This document shows, piece after piece, positions 1-7,328 of a stretch of 54,006 bases of DNA. The stretch's first letter is position 1, and every line of letters starts with the position of its first letter. The position numbers and the translations under genes were made by a program. This DNA is from DATEOR01 sp046734455 (lineage in GTDB: Bacteria; Actinomycetota; Thermoleophilia; Gaiellales; Gaiellaceae). The stretch covers positions 1 through 54,006 of the forward strand of contig JBKPRJ010000030.1 of assembly GCA_046734455.1 (NCBI GenBank), in the 5' to 3' direction. The notes beneath the pieces were generated by a model. That model had not been told where the DNA came from. It made no database searches and saw nothing but the letters and a program-made list of their open reading frames with translations.

Positions 1-7
1 TCCCCAT

Positions 8-667
8 GTGACGGAAAGTGCGCGTGCAGCGCTGATCACCGGTGGCACGGGCCGCGTGGGCAGCACGATCGCGGCGAGGCTCGAGGCCGAGGGGTTCGTC
101 GTGCTCGCGGCCGGCCGGAAGGACGGAGACGTCTCCCGCCCGGACGAGGCGCGCGCCCTGGTCGAGCGGGCCGCACAGGAGCTCGGCGGGCTCGATCTCC
201 TCGTGAACGCAGCCTCGGACGGGTTCGAGCCGCGCCCCGTCGAGGATGTGTCCGAGGCGGACTGGGACGCCGCGCTCGACTCGACGGCGAAGGGAAGCTT
301 CTTCGTCACCCAGGCGGCCGTCCCGCACCTGCGGTCCTCGAGCATCGGGCTCGTCGTGATGATCGAGGACGTGGGCGCCTACCTGCCGTGGCCCTCATTC
401 GGGCCGCACTGCGCCGCCAAGGCGGCGCAGGCGATGCTCACCCGCGTCTTCGCGCGCGCGCTCGCGCCCGAGATCCGCGTCTGCGGGATCGCGCCGGGAC
501 CGGTCGCCGTCGAGCCGGGCCAGGAGAAAAGGCGCGCAGCCGAGACGCTTCTCGGACGGATCGGCTCCCCGGAAGACATCGCCGGCGCGGTGCTCTACCT
601 CGTTCGCGCCGAGTTCGTCACCGGCTCGACCCTTTTCGTCGATGGGGGCCGCATGCTGAATCCGTAG
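8..667 (+). CDS. SDR-family protein with altered catalytic site
   Basis: This 219-residue protein has a short-chain dehydrogenase/reductase (Rossmann) fold. The glycine motif TGGTGRVG lies at residues 11-18, NAAS (NAG-like) at 67-70, and a GPV/VDGG C-terminal region follows, as in pteridine-reductase-like SDRs. The usual catalytic Ser position holds Glu120-Asp121 in MIEDV, and the Tyr of YxxxK is His134 in HCAAK; Lys138 is kept. The family normally reduces or oxidises carbonyl/alcohol groups with NAD(P)H, but this copy may bind cofactor without normal catalysis. The start is GTG, and the frame is open to the window edge, so an upstream start is possible. It is slightly short for the family (about 250). 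Fold assignment is firm; function is unknown. Confidence 0.85.
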   Translation: MTESARAALITGGTGRVGSTIAARLEAEGFVVLAAGRKDGDVSRPDEARALVERAAQELGGLDLLVNAASDGFEPRPVEDVSEADWDAALDSTAKGSFFVTQAAVPHLRSSSIGLVVMIEDVGAYLPWPSFGPHCAAKAAQAMLTRVFARALAPEIRVCGIAPGPVAVEPGQEKRRAAETLLGRIGSPEDIAGAVLYLVRAEFVTGSTLFVDGGRMLNP

Positions 668-695
668 GCGGCTTTCGCTCGTATCGCCTAGCGTT

Positions 696-1250
696 ATGCC
701 TGCGGCCATGGCCACAGCCGAGAGCGACAGCCGCCTCATCGAGCGCGTCGGACGCGGAGACCGCGAGGCCTTCGAGCAGCTCTACAAGCGCTTCGCCCGC
801 CCCGTCTTCGCGATGGCGCTTCGGCAACTCGGGGACAACGGCCGCGCCGAGGACGCGGCGCAGGAGACCTTCGCGGCCGTCTGGCGATCCGCGAAGAGCT
901 ACAAGGCCGAGCGCGGCACGGCGTCCGCCTGGCTCTACGCCGTGGCGCGCCACGCGATCATCGACCGCGCGCGCCAGAAGCGCGAGAACGCCGCCGAGGC
1001 TCCGGACGAGGCGGACACGCGTGCCGGGCCCGCCGAGCGCGCCGAGGAGTCCTGGCTCACGTGGCGGGTGCACTCCGCGCTCGAGCTCCTCCCCGAGCGC
1101 GAGCGCGTGGTCATCGAGCTCGCCTACTGGAGCGGCCTCTCCCAGACCGAGATCGCGAGCTACCTCGACGTCCCCCTCGGCACCGTGAAGACCCGAACGC
1201 GCACCGGTCTCGCTCGGCTCGCAGGCCTGCTCGAGGAGGTGAAGGCATGA
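696..1250 (+). CDS. ECF RNA polymerase sigma factor
   Basis: This 184-residue extracytoplasmic-function sigma-70 factor has region 2 at about residues 24-95 (YKRFARPVF to DRARQ, with the EDAAQETF core-binding helix). Region 4 lies at about 128-180 (LPERERVVIELAYW, then the SQTEIASYLDVPLGTVK helix-turn-helix). It would direct RNA polymerase to stress promoters. It overlaps the next gene by four bases (ATGA), so sigma and putative anti-sigma are translationally coupled. A second in-frame ATG at 708 gives a more typical N-terminus (MATAESD). A TAGCGT hexamer at 689-694 may be its -10 and would favour the later start. The target regulon cannot be seen here. Confidence 0.92.
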   Translation: MPAAMATAESDSRLIERVGRGDREAFEQLYKRFARPVFAMALRQLGDNGRAEDAAQETFAAVWRSAKSYKAERGTASAWLYAVARHAIIDRARQKRENAAEAPDEADTRAGPAERAEESWLTWRVHSALELLPERERVVIELAYWSGLSQTEIASYLDVPLGTVKTRTRTGLARLAGLLEEVKA

Positions 1251-1840
1251 GCGAGGAACGCCCCGATTTCCACGAGCTCGTGGGCGACGGTCTGACCCCC
1301 GAGGAGGAGCTCGAGCTCGCCCGGGTGGACGGCCTCCTGCGCTCCGTGCCCGGGCCGGCGACGGAGGTGCCCGGCTCGCTCACGCGCGCCGTGGAGCGCA
1401 TCGGGACGACCACGCCGATCTGGACACGCCGGCGCCTTGTCGCCGCAGTCGCTCTCGCCGCCACGCTCGCCGCGCTCTTCTTCGGCGTCGGCCGCTGGGT
1501 CGATCGCGGCGGCTTCGAGGCGCGCGCGACGGTACAGATGGCGGCGGGCACGACAGCGCCCGACGCCACGGCGAAGATCGAGCTCGGCCGCCGGGACGAG
1601 GCGACCGGGAACTGGAAGATGCGGCTCGTCGTCGACGGGCTCCCCCATCTCACCGACAACGAGTACTACGTCCTCTGGCTCGCGAAGGACGGGCAGTACG
1701 CGGGCGCCTGCGGCACGTTCAACGTGGACGGCCGAACGACCGTCGACCTGACTGCGAGCTATGACCTCTCGGAGTACGACGCCTGGGTCATCTCGCGGGC
1801 GGAGCCGGACGCACCCTGGCTCCTCTCGGCCGAGACGTAG
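1247..1840 (+). CDS. RskA-like membrane anti-sigma factor
   Basis: This 197-residue protein has a cytosolic N-terminus (residues 1-60), one transmembrane segment (about 63-82) and an extracytoplasmic domain of the anti-sigma-K (RskA C-terminal) type. Typical landmarks of that domain are YYVLWLAKDG and CGTFNVDG. It probably holds the upstream sigma factor at the membrane and releases it after signal-induced proteolysis. The ATG overlaps the sigma stop codon (ATGA), which fixes this start and argues against longer readings of the frame. The N-terminus lacks a recognisable HxxxCxxC zinc motif, as in RskA itself. Evidence is the sigma partner plus C-terminal domain resemblance. Confidence 0.85.
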   Translation: MSEERPDFHELVGDGLTPEEELELARVDGLLRSVPGPATEVPGSLTRAVERIGTTTPIWTRRRLVAAVALAATLAALFFGVGRWVDRGGFEARATVQMAAGTTAPDATAKIELGRRDEATGNWKMRLVVDGLPHLTDNEYYVLWLAKDGQYAGACGTFNVDGRTTVDLTASYDLSEYDAWVISRAEPDAPWLLSAET

Positions 1841-1920
1841 GAACTCGGGACGCCGGCCGGATGCACGGGCCGGAGGCGGAGCGGACCGCGTAGCCGAGCA
1901 AAGGTCCGTGCCTTAAGACG

Positions 1921-1943
1921 CCAAGTAACAGACTGTTACTTGG
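1921..1943. repeat. Palindromic repeat copy 1
   Basis: The arm CCAAGTAACAG is followed by one central base (A) and its exact complement. It lies 80 bases after the anti-sigma stop. It is identical to copy 4 except for the central base. There is no T-tract on either side, so it is not a standard intrinsic terminator. Confidence 0.85.
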
Positions 1944-2069
1944 CTCCGTTCTGTTCGCTTCAGGGTGACGCCCAGCTTCGCGAACCCCTCTTGATGAAGG
2001 GTGTTGGACGTCTCATTGCCGAGGTCCCGCCGCGTCACGCGAGTCGCGACGAACTGTGCCTCAAATGCC

Positions 2070-2090
2070 CAAGTAACAGTCTGTTACTTG
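2070..2090. repeat. Palindromic repeat copy 2
   Basis: The arm CAAGTAACAG, one central T, then the exact complement give a 21-bp perfect inverted repeat. It lies 57 bases downstream of the thyX stop and 126 bases from copy 1. Confidence 0.85.
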
Positions 2091-2147
2091 TGTCGCCTTC
2101 GACGTGCGGACTCGAGCACACACGTGCGAGAAGCCGTGGTGACGGGC

Positions 2148-2855
2148 TTAGGGAGCGGTGCGGTCGGCCGCGACGAAGGCGTCGTACGTGACCGGCATGC
2201 GCTCGGCAAAGAGCTGCTCGACCGCGTCCGCGTAGCGCCTGATCTCGCGCTGAGCCGTCTCGGCCGCACGTAGCGAGACGAAGTTCATGAGGGCGCGGGC
2301 GTTGACCGTCCAATAGAACTCGGTGTATGCCCCGACGGGCATGACCGCACGGGCCAGCTCGCGGGCGACGCCCTGTTCGACGAGCCGCTCGTAGGCGGCG
2401 TACGCGGCGGCGTAGACCGCTGCCAGCTCGTCGCGGGTGGTCTGCGCGAGCTCGTCGTCGACCGGCTCGAAGGAGTACGCGCCCGGCTTACCGACCTGTG
2501 AGCGCACGTCCTCGGGGGCGGGAACGTAGAACTCGTCGGTCGCCTTCGCGTAGCGCATGCTGAACTCGTTGAAGGAGCCGATCCGGTGCCGGAACCACTC
2601 GCGCGCGACGAAGATCGGCGCGCGGATGTGGAAGCGGAACGCGTTGTGCTCGAAGGGCGTCCCGTGCCGCTCGCGCATGAGGAAGCGGATGAGCCCGGCG
2701 TCTGCCTCCTCCATCACGTCCTTGCGGCGGGCGAAGCTGACGCGCGCCGCGTTGACGACGGAGAGGTCGCTCGCCATCGCATCGTCGAGGCGAACGAAGC
2801 CGTGGTCGAGGACCTGGATCGACTCTTCGGTCACGGAGTGCTCCACGGTGCTCAC
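2148..2855 (-). CDS. thyX: Flavin-dependent thymidylate synthase ThyX
   Basis: This 235-residue ThyX makes dTMP from dUMP using FAD, NADPH and methylene-tetrahydrofolate. The signature RHRxxSxNExSxRY is present as RHRIGSFNEFSMRY at about residues 88-101, which includes the ThyX pattern RHR-X7-S. The substrate-binding context TPFEHNAFRF precedes it. Length is typical for the family. No thyA is visible in the window. The gene converges on the first sigma operon, with a pair of palindromic repeats in the gap, and diverges from a secreted metalloprotease gene. Confidence 0.97.
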   Translation of the reverse strand: MSTVEHSVTEESIQVLDHGFVRLDDAMASDLSVVNAARVSFARRKDVMEEADAGLIRFLMRERHGTPFEHNAFRFHIRAPIFVAREWFRHRIGSFNEFSMRYAKATDEFYVPAPEDVRSQVGKPGAYSFEPVDDELAQTTRDELAAVYAAAYAAYERLVEQGVARELARAVMPVGAYTEFYWTVNARALMNFVSLRAAETAQREIRRYADAVEQLFAERMPVTYDAFVAADRTAP

Positions 2856-2942
2856 GTCGGTCGAGTCTAACGAGGGCGCAGGAGGTTGCCGATACGCCGA
2901 CTAGAGGCCGATCGCCGTCAGGGGGTCCGGCGTCCCTGCGTC

Positions 2943-4604
2943 ATGCGGTTTACCAAGCTTGCACTCGTCATTCTGCTCGCCACCTGCGCGTGGTCGGCCG
3001 CCGCATACGCCGCGCCGCGACCGCTTCCGGCGCTGACTCCCGCCAAGCACGATGCGCTCTCACGGGCGCTCGAGCAGGGTCGGCTGACCGAATCCGAGTA
3101 CGCGCTCCAGCGGGCTCGCTCGCTCTTCACGTTGGGACGCGTGCGAGCCGAGTTCGGGCACGTCGCCCGTCCGAACCCGCATGCCGCCACGTTCATCCTC
3201 CGCGACCTCCTGGCACGCACCCATTTCCTCTCCGGCTCCGATCGCGCGCAGGCGAAAGCCATCCTTTCGCGGCCCGACGGCGCGCCGACCTTCCTCGGCG
3301 AGCCGAGCTGGGAGTTCGACGCGACCCCGACGCAGTACTGCGAGGTCGGCCGGCCGCTTTGCTTCCACTGGGACGCCAACCCATCGAACGGCGACGCGCC
3401 CGCGTCCGGCGACACCAACCCGGCGAACGGACTGCCGGACCAGATCGACCGCACGATCGAGGTGCTCGACAACGTCTGGGACACGGAGACCGGTGACCTC
3501 GGGTACCGAACGCCGCTCGACGACAGCTCGACGACGCTGAACGACGGCGGCGGCCCGGAGCTCGACATCTACCTCGCGGACATCGGGAGCCTCGGGCTCT
3601 TCGGCTACTGCACGAGCGACGACCCTCATGCCTTCGAGTTCACGGGCCCCTGGGCGGTCTCGGCTTACTGCGTGCTGGACGACGACTACAACCAGGCGCA
3701 GTACGGCTTCAACCAGACGTCGCTCGAGTTTCTCGAGGTGACCGCGGCGCACGAGTTCTTCCACGCCGTGCAGTTCGCGTACGACTGGTTCGAGGACCTC
3801 GCGCTCATGGAGGGTTCGGCGATGTGGATGGAGGGCCAGGTCTACCCGGCCGTCATCGACCGGATCAACTACCTCGGCCGCAGCGCCCTCGGGAGGCCCG
3901 GGGTTCCGCTGGACACCGGTGCAGCGGGCTTCGAGTACGGCGCCTGGCTCTTCTGGCGCTTCCTCACGGAGAAGGTCTTCGCGGACGACCCGACGATCAT
4001 CCGCGAGATCTGGGAGCGCGCGGACGGGGGCCCCTCGCCGGCGTTCGGGGACGAGTACTCCTTCCAGGCCGTCCGTCGGGCCCTCGCCGCGCGAGGCCAC
4101 GACTTCCGGAGCACCTTCGCGGACTTCGGCACGGCAAACGACCTCCGCGACTACGAGGAGGCCGACCTCGGCTATCCGGTTATCCAGCCGTCGACGACGT
4201 TCAACTTCGGAGGGCATCTTCACTCGACGGGCTGGGACAAGACCCGGCTCCGCCATCTGGCAACGCGCTTCTACCGCTTCCGTCCCTCAGGCGTCGGCTC
4301 GATCGCCAGGCTGCACATCCGTGTCGAGCTCCCCGGGCCGGCGACCAGCCCCGCAGCGACCGCAATCGTCTATGAGAAGGGCGGGCCGAAAGAAGTCCAC
4401 CCGATCGGGCTGGACGGCCACGGAGACGGCCACGTCACCGTCGACTTCGGCCATTCGGAGGTCTGGAAGGTCGACCTCGTTCTCTCGAACGCGAGCCTCC
4501 GCTTCGACTGCGCGCCGAAGGATTTCCCGGAATCGGTCTTTTCCTGCGGCGGCTTCTCCAAGGACGACCTGCGCGGATACCGCTTCCGCGCGCGGCTGGG
4601 CTAG
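2943..4604 (+). CDS. Secreted zinc metalloprotease (MXAN_6640-like)
   Basis: This 553-residue protein has an N-terminal signal peptide (about residues 1-23, ending near AYA-AP). The zinc-protease motif HEFFH is at residues 270-274, followed by acidic candidate third ligands in LMEGSAMWME (290-297). The layout resembles MXAN_6640-type putative metalloproteases, exported peptidases of uncharacterised substrate. The ATG at 2943 is chosen because it begins the signal peptide; an upstream in-frame start at 2886 would bury it. Cysteines in the exported part could form disulfides. There is no operon partner: it diverges from thyX and converges on the next anti-sigma gene, almost touching it. Protease assignment rests on the motif and family resemblance. 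Confidence 0.82.
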   Translation: MRFTKLALVILLATCAWSAAAYAAPRPLPALTPAKHDALSRALEQGRLTESEYALQRARSLFTLGRVRAEFGHVARPNPHAATFILRDLLARTHFLSGSDRAQAKAILSRPDGAPTFLGEPSWEFDATPTQYCEVGRPLCFHWDANPSNGDAPASGDTNPANGLPDQIDRTIEVLDNVWDTETGDLGYRTPLDDSSTTLNDGGGPELDIYLADIGSLGLFGYCTSDDPHAFEFTGPWAVSAYCVLDDDYNQAQYGFNQTSLEFLEVTAAHEFFHAVQFAYDWFEDLALMEGSAMWMEGQVYPAVIDRINYLGRSALGRPGVPLDTGAAGFEYGAWLFWRFLTEKVFADDPTIIREIWERADGGPSPAFGDEYSFQAVRRALAARGHDFRSTFADFGTANDLRDYEEADLGYPVIQPSTTFNFGGHLHSTGWDKTRLRHLATRFYRFRPSGVGSIARLHIRVELPGPATSPAATAIVYEKGGPKEVHPIGLDGHGDGHVTVDFGHSEVWKVDLVLSNASLRFDCAPKDFPESVFSCGGFSKDDLRGYRFRARLG

Positions 4605-4840
4605 CCCGCGGCGCCCGTGTCCTCGCGGACGAGCGCGAGCAGGCTCTCGTGCTCCTCGCGGCAGGCGGGACAGCCTTCGAGGTGAGCCCGCAGGCCGGGC
4701 ACGGCGGCGTCGGCGTCCTGGCCGGCGGCCTCGAGGTCGACAAAGCGGTCGAGCTCTTCGAAGCAGGTGTCGCAGGCAATCTCCGGGCCGGCCGGGCCGA
4801 GCAGGCGGCCGAGCAGCTCGTTCGTCTTCGGGTCTTCCAT
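4601..4840 (-). CDS. Zinc-finger (zf-HC2) anti-sigma factor
   Basis: This 79-residue soluble protein has the ZAS-type HxxxCxxC motif as HLEGCPAC at residues 53-60 and a preceding CDTC. Such proteins bind an ECF sigma factor through a zinc-stabilised helical bundle and often respond to redox state. No membrane segment is present. The start ATG overlaps the stop of the upstream sigma gene by one base (TGATG), indicating coupled translation. It is probably the anti-sigma of that factor. Its 3' end overlaps the convergent metalloprotease 3' end by four bases. Confidence 0.85.
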   Translation of the reverse strand: MEDPKTNELLGRLLGPAGPEIACDTCFEELDRFVDLEAAGQDADAAVPGLRAHLEGCPACREEHESLLALVREDTGAAG

Positions 4841-5490
4841 CAGCTCGTTTCCTCCAGATGTGCACGCAGCTTGGCACGCGCGTCGTGCAACGTCTTGTAC
4901 AGGGCGCCTCTCGTCGTCGACAGCCGCTCGGCGAGGACGTCGATGGGAACGCCGTTCACCGCGAGGGCCACGAGGACACGCCTTTGGTGCGGCGTGAGGA
5001 CGTCGTTCATACCTTCGGCGATCTTCCCGAGGCGCTCGCGCATCTCGACGTCCTCTTCCGGGCCCGGCGTTCCTCCGTGTAGCGAGCCGAGCACATCGGC
5101 CTCGAGTGGAAGCTCGCGGTCGCGCCACGCGTGCTTTCGCACCTTCACGGCGGCCTCGTAGAGCGCGAACTTGTAGGCCCAGGTCGTGAACTTGCTGAGG
5201 CCGCGGAAGTCGTCCAGCCGGCGAAGCACGGCGAGAAGCGCGTCGTCGGCTGCCTCCGTCGCGAGCGCGTCGGCCTCCAATCCCGTGAGCCCCCGGCGCC
5301 GGCGTGCGACCTCGAAGCGGGCCGCACGGAGAAGGAGCGCGTGCAGGCGGGCGCACGCGTCGTCGTACGCCCGCCCGCTGCTCTTCAGAGCTTGCAGAAG
5401 CTCCTGGGACTCGGGGTCGAGGACGGCGCTGCCGGTCGCGGCTGGGCTGGCTCGCAAAGCACCGCTTACCGTAGCCGCCGTGGAGCTCAT
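4840..5490 (-). CDS. ECF sigma factor
   Basis: This 216-residue sigma-70-family factor has region 2 at about residues 68-125 (EADALATEAADDALLAV to KFTTWAYKFA). Region 4 is at about 160-212, with the helix-turn-helix VLAERLSTTRGALYKTLHDAR. The N-terminus is about 35 residues longer than a minimal ECF. The ATG overlaps the upstream small gene (ATGA), and the stop overlaps the zinc-finger anti-sigma. The four-gene order is doxX, small protein, sigma, anti-sigma, suggesting a membrane or redox stress circuit. The target promoters are unknown. Confidence 0.88.
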   Translation of the reverse strand: MSSTAATVSGALRASPAATGSAVLDPESQELLQALKSSGRAYDDACARLHALLLRAARFEVARRRRGLTGLEADALATEAADDALLAVLRRLDDFRGLSKFTTWAYKFALYEAAVKVRKHAWRDRELPLEADVLGSLHGGTPGPEEDVEMRERLGKIAEGMNDVLTPHQRRVLVALAVNGVPIDVLAERLSTTRGALYKTLHDARAKLRAHLEETS

Positions 5491-5717
5491 GCGGCCTCTC
5501 TCGGCTCGAGCGGGTCTCCGAGCGGAGCCAGGATGCGCACGGCAAGCTCCGGGGAGCAGCCCTGCTCGACCAGCTGGATGAGCCGGTGCAGGTCGTACCG
5601 CAGATCCTGCGCCACCCGCGTGGCGAGGGCCGGCGCGAAGCCCGAGAGCACGAGCTGCTCACGGCGCCAGCCGTTCACATCGGCGCCGGCCGGCCGCATG
5701 GTTGCGAGCGTCCTCAC
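5487..5717 (-). CDS. Small conserved-looking protein of a sigma operon
   Basis: This 76-residue soluble protein of unknown function is likely all-helical, with a core of WRREQLVLSGF, LRYDLHRLIQLVEQGC and AVRIL. I recall similar short sequences in actinobacteria but cannot name the family. It starts with GTG after AAAGGACTG and overlaps the following sigma start by four bases (ATGA). It lies 10 bases after doxX. The tight packing and strong codon bias make it very likely translated. It could be a regulator or adaptor between the DoxX-like membrane protein and the sigma factor, but that is inference. Confidence 0.72.
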   Translation of the reverse strand: MRTLATMRPAGADVNGWRREQLVLSGFAPALATRVAQDLRYDLHRLIQLVEQGCSPELAVRILAPLGDPLEPREAA

Positions 5718-5727
5718 GTCAGTCCTT

Positions 5728-6186
5728 TCAGGCGGCCCGGTGCGCCGGTTCGGGCTTCGTGACCCGCTTCCGCGCCGGGACGGTGCGGAAAGCCCACGCC
5801 AGGCGCCCGAGAGCGAGCGCGGCGAGGAAGAGCCCGAAGTCGCGGAGCGCGATGTCGTAGTACTCCGGCGGGTTGTTCGTGAGCAGGTTCACGACGATGC
5901 CGCCGAGCCAGGCTGCCACGACGAAGCCGCCGATCCAGGGCGCGACCAGAACGAGCAGGCCGGCCGCGATCTCGACGACGCCGACGAAGTACATGAAGTC
6001 CTGCGCGCTCCCGGGCACGACGTCGTCGATCCAGGGCGCGAGGTACTGCGTCCACTCGACCGTCCAGTTGAAGAATTTGTCGAGCCCGAACAGGATCGGC
6101 GCGACGACGAAGCCGATGCGGAGCAACGTGTAGACCTGGTAGGCAGGGTCGGTGCGGCGAGTGTCGTTGGTCTGTGAAAGCGTCAA
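5728..6186 (-). CDS. DoxX-family membrane protein
   Basis: This 152-residue integral membrane protein has four predicted helices: about residues 22-38, 62-82 (FVGVVEIAAGLLVL), 84-104 and 113-133. The arrangement is that of DoxX-like proteins, which are tied to quinone, thiol or respiratory redox functions. The start is TTG preceded by the strong Shine-Dalgarno AAGGAGGTG. It is the first gene of a minus-strand operon with a small protein, an ECF sigma and a zinc-finger anti-sigma, suggesting that the sigma circuit monitors redox or membrane state. It diverges from the TPR gene across about 130 bases. Confidence 0.85.
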   Translation of the reverse strand: MTLSQTNDTRRTDPAYQVYTLLRIGFVVAPILFGLDKFFNWTVEWTQYLAPWIDDVVPGSAQDFMYFVGVVEIAAGLLVLVAPWIGGFVVAAWLGGIVVNLLTNNPPEYYDIALRDFGLFLAALALGRLAWAFRTVPARKRVTKPEPAHRAA

Positions 6187-6315
6187 TTCGCCACCTCCTT
6201 CGACCTCTTTGTGTCAGCCTCGCCGGTATTTCTTACGCGTATCTCCGATGGTCCGGGTAGAAAGGTGTGAACGCCCGGCTCGCGAACTGGGGGGAAAGCA
6301 GAGAACGGCACAACG

Positions 6316-7104
6316 ATGGACGCTAGCGCCCTGAAAGACACCATTCCGGAGAACGCCCGCGCGGCGCTCGAGCCGACCCCGAAGGGCGCGCGGCTGCGCC
6401 GCCGTGTAGTCGCCGTCAGCGGCTTTTCCCTGCTCGTCCTCGGTTTCTTCGTCGCGATCGGGGCGGGACGGCTGATCTTGCTCCTGCTCGCCGTTGCGGC
6501 AGCGGCAGGTCTCGCGTTCGTGGTGGCACGCAGCCTGCGCGGCCGCAAGGGAACGGTTCGCCACGCAGCAAGCGCGGTGCAATCCGCCGCCGGTGCGGTG
6601 CAGTCGGCCGCAGGCGCGGCAGCTAACCGGCCGGTCTCGAGCGTCCGAACCCGGAAAGCGGAGAGGCGGGAGCGAGCCCGCGAGCGGTCTCGCGAGCGCG
6701 ACCGCGGCAAAGAGGCGACTCGCCTGAACGCCCGCGGCGTCGAGCTACGCCGCCAGGGGGACGCTGCCGGAGCCGTGGAGGCGCATCGCGCCGCGCTCGA
6801 GCTCGCGCATGCGGCGGGCGATTCGAGCACGGAGGCGCTGACTCTCAACAACCTCGGCCTCGCCCTCGCACACAACGGCGACGAGCGCGCGGCGATCGAC
6901 CACTTCGACGCCTCCGTCGCCATCCTGCGCGAGATCCAGGACACCCATCACGAGGGCCAGGTCCTGGCGAACCTCGGCTTCCTCCACGGGCGACGCGGAC
7001 GGCACGAGCAGGCGGTCTACTGCCTCGAATCGGCGCTCGACAAGCTCGAGCCCGACTCCCGGGCCTTTCGCCACGTGCAGGAACAGCTGCGCCGCGCGAG
7101 CTAG
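6316..7104 (+). CDS. Membrane-anchored TPR protein
   Basis: This 262-residue protein has two closely spaced transmembrane segments (about residues 33-52 and 54-72). An alanine-rich stretch with a repeated AVQSAAGA element follows at about 83-105, then a strongly basic, charged linker at about 108-135. Tetratricopeptide repeats fill about 136-250 (ALTLNNLGLALAHNGDERAAIDHF and QVLANLGFLHGRRGRHEQAVYC segments). It probably scaffolds protein interactions at the membrane; partners are unknown. The upstream sequence has only a weak ribosome-binding site. Its stop shares the CTAG with a small convergent gene. Confidence 0.78.
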   Translation: MDASALKDTIPENARAALEPTPKGARLRRRVVAVSGFSLLVLGFFVAIGAGRLILLLLAVAAAAGLAFVVARSLRGRKGTVRHAASAVQSAAGAVQSAAGAAANRPVSSVRTRKAERRERARERSRERDRGKEATRLNARGVELRRQGDAAGAVEAHRAALELAHAAGDSSTEALTLNNLGLALAHNGDERAAIDHFDASVAILREIQDTHHEGQVLANLGFLHGRRGRHEQAVYCLESALDKLEPDSRAFRHVQEQLRRAS

Positions 7105-7280
7105 CCGGCCGGCCGTTCGCGCGGGACGACGAGCCAGTAGCCGACGCAGAAGCACGCGCGCGTCGGCGCCCAGAGAGCCAGCGTCCAGATCTTCGTCCAC
7201 TCGGAGTCGGCGGTACGCCAGGTGCGGGCGAGCCAGACCTGGGCTTCGCCGATCGTGATCAGCCACGAATAGCGGGTCAC
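7101..7280 (-). CDS. Small tryptophan-rich protein, hypothetical
   Basis: This 59-residue open frame has a GTG start preceded by GGGGAGGGG. It is unusually rich in tryptophan (seven) and reads like a short amphipathic or membrane-associated peptide, for example IWTLALWAPTRACFCVGYW near the C-terminus. Third codon positions are overwhelmingly G or C, as in neighbouring genes. It follows the LolA-like gene of the sigma operon by 48 bases on the same strand, and its stop overlaps the convergent TPR stop. No family is recognised. Without homologs it could be a chance frame, but it fills an otherwise empty 220-base gap. Confidence 0.5.
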   Translation of the reverse strand: MTRYSWLITIGEAQVWLARTWRTADSEWTKIWTLALWAPTRACFCVGYWLVVPRERPAG

Positions 7281-7328
7281 CCCTCCCCGGTGTCCCGCAA
7301 GGACAAGCCGAAAACCGCCCTGCGTCGT

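Larger units (their letters stand above)
1841..2147. other. Gene-free stretch with two palindromes
   Basis: These 307 bases separate the anti-sigma gene and thyX, which converge. I see no convincing gene. The stretch holds two copies of the palindromic repeat (1921-1943 and 2070-2090) bracketing 126 bases with no clear coding signal. Confidence 0.6.

Noticed and set aside
1921..1943. Palindromes as classical rho-independent terminators
   Set aside because: The stems are moderately AT-rich with a one-base centre that cannot form a normal loop, and no U-tract follows on either strand. A terminator role is not excluded but is not supported.
1921..2090. Palindromic repeats as a CRISPR array
   Set aside because: There are only two units per locus, they are palindromic, spacers are far from CRISPR length and uniformity, and no cas genes are in the window.
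3060..4256. Long open frame (398 codons) on the minus strand opposite the metalloprotease
   Set aside because: It is low-complexity Arg/Glu/Val-rich, has no motif, and mirrors the codon bias of the well-supported plus-strand gene. Similar long antisense frames occur opposite many genes in this GC-rich sequence.
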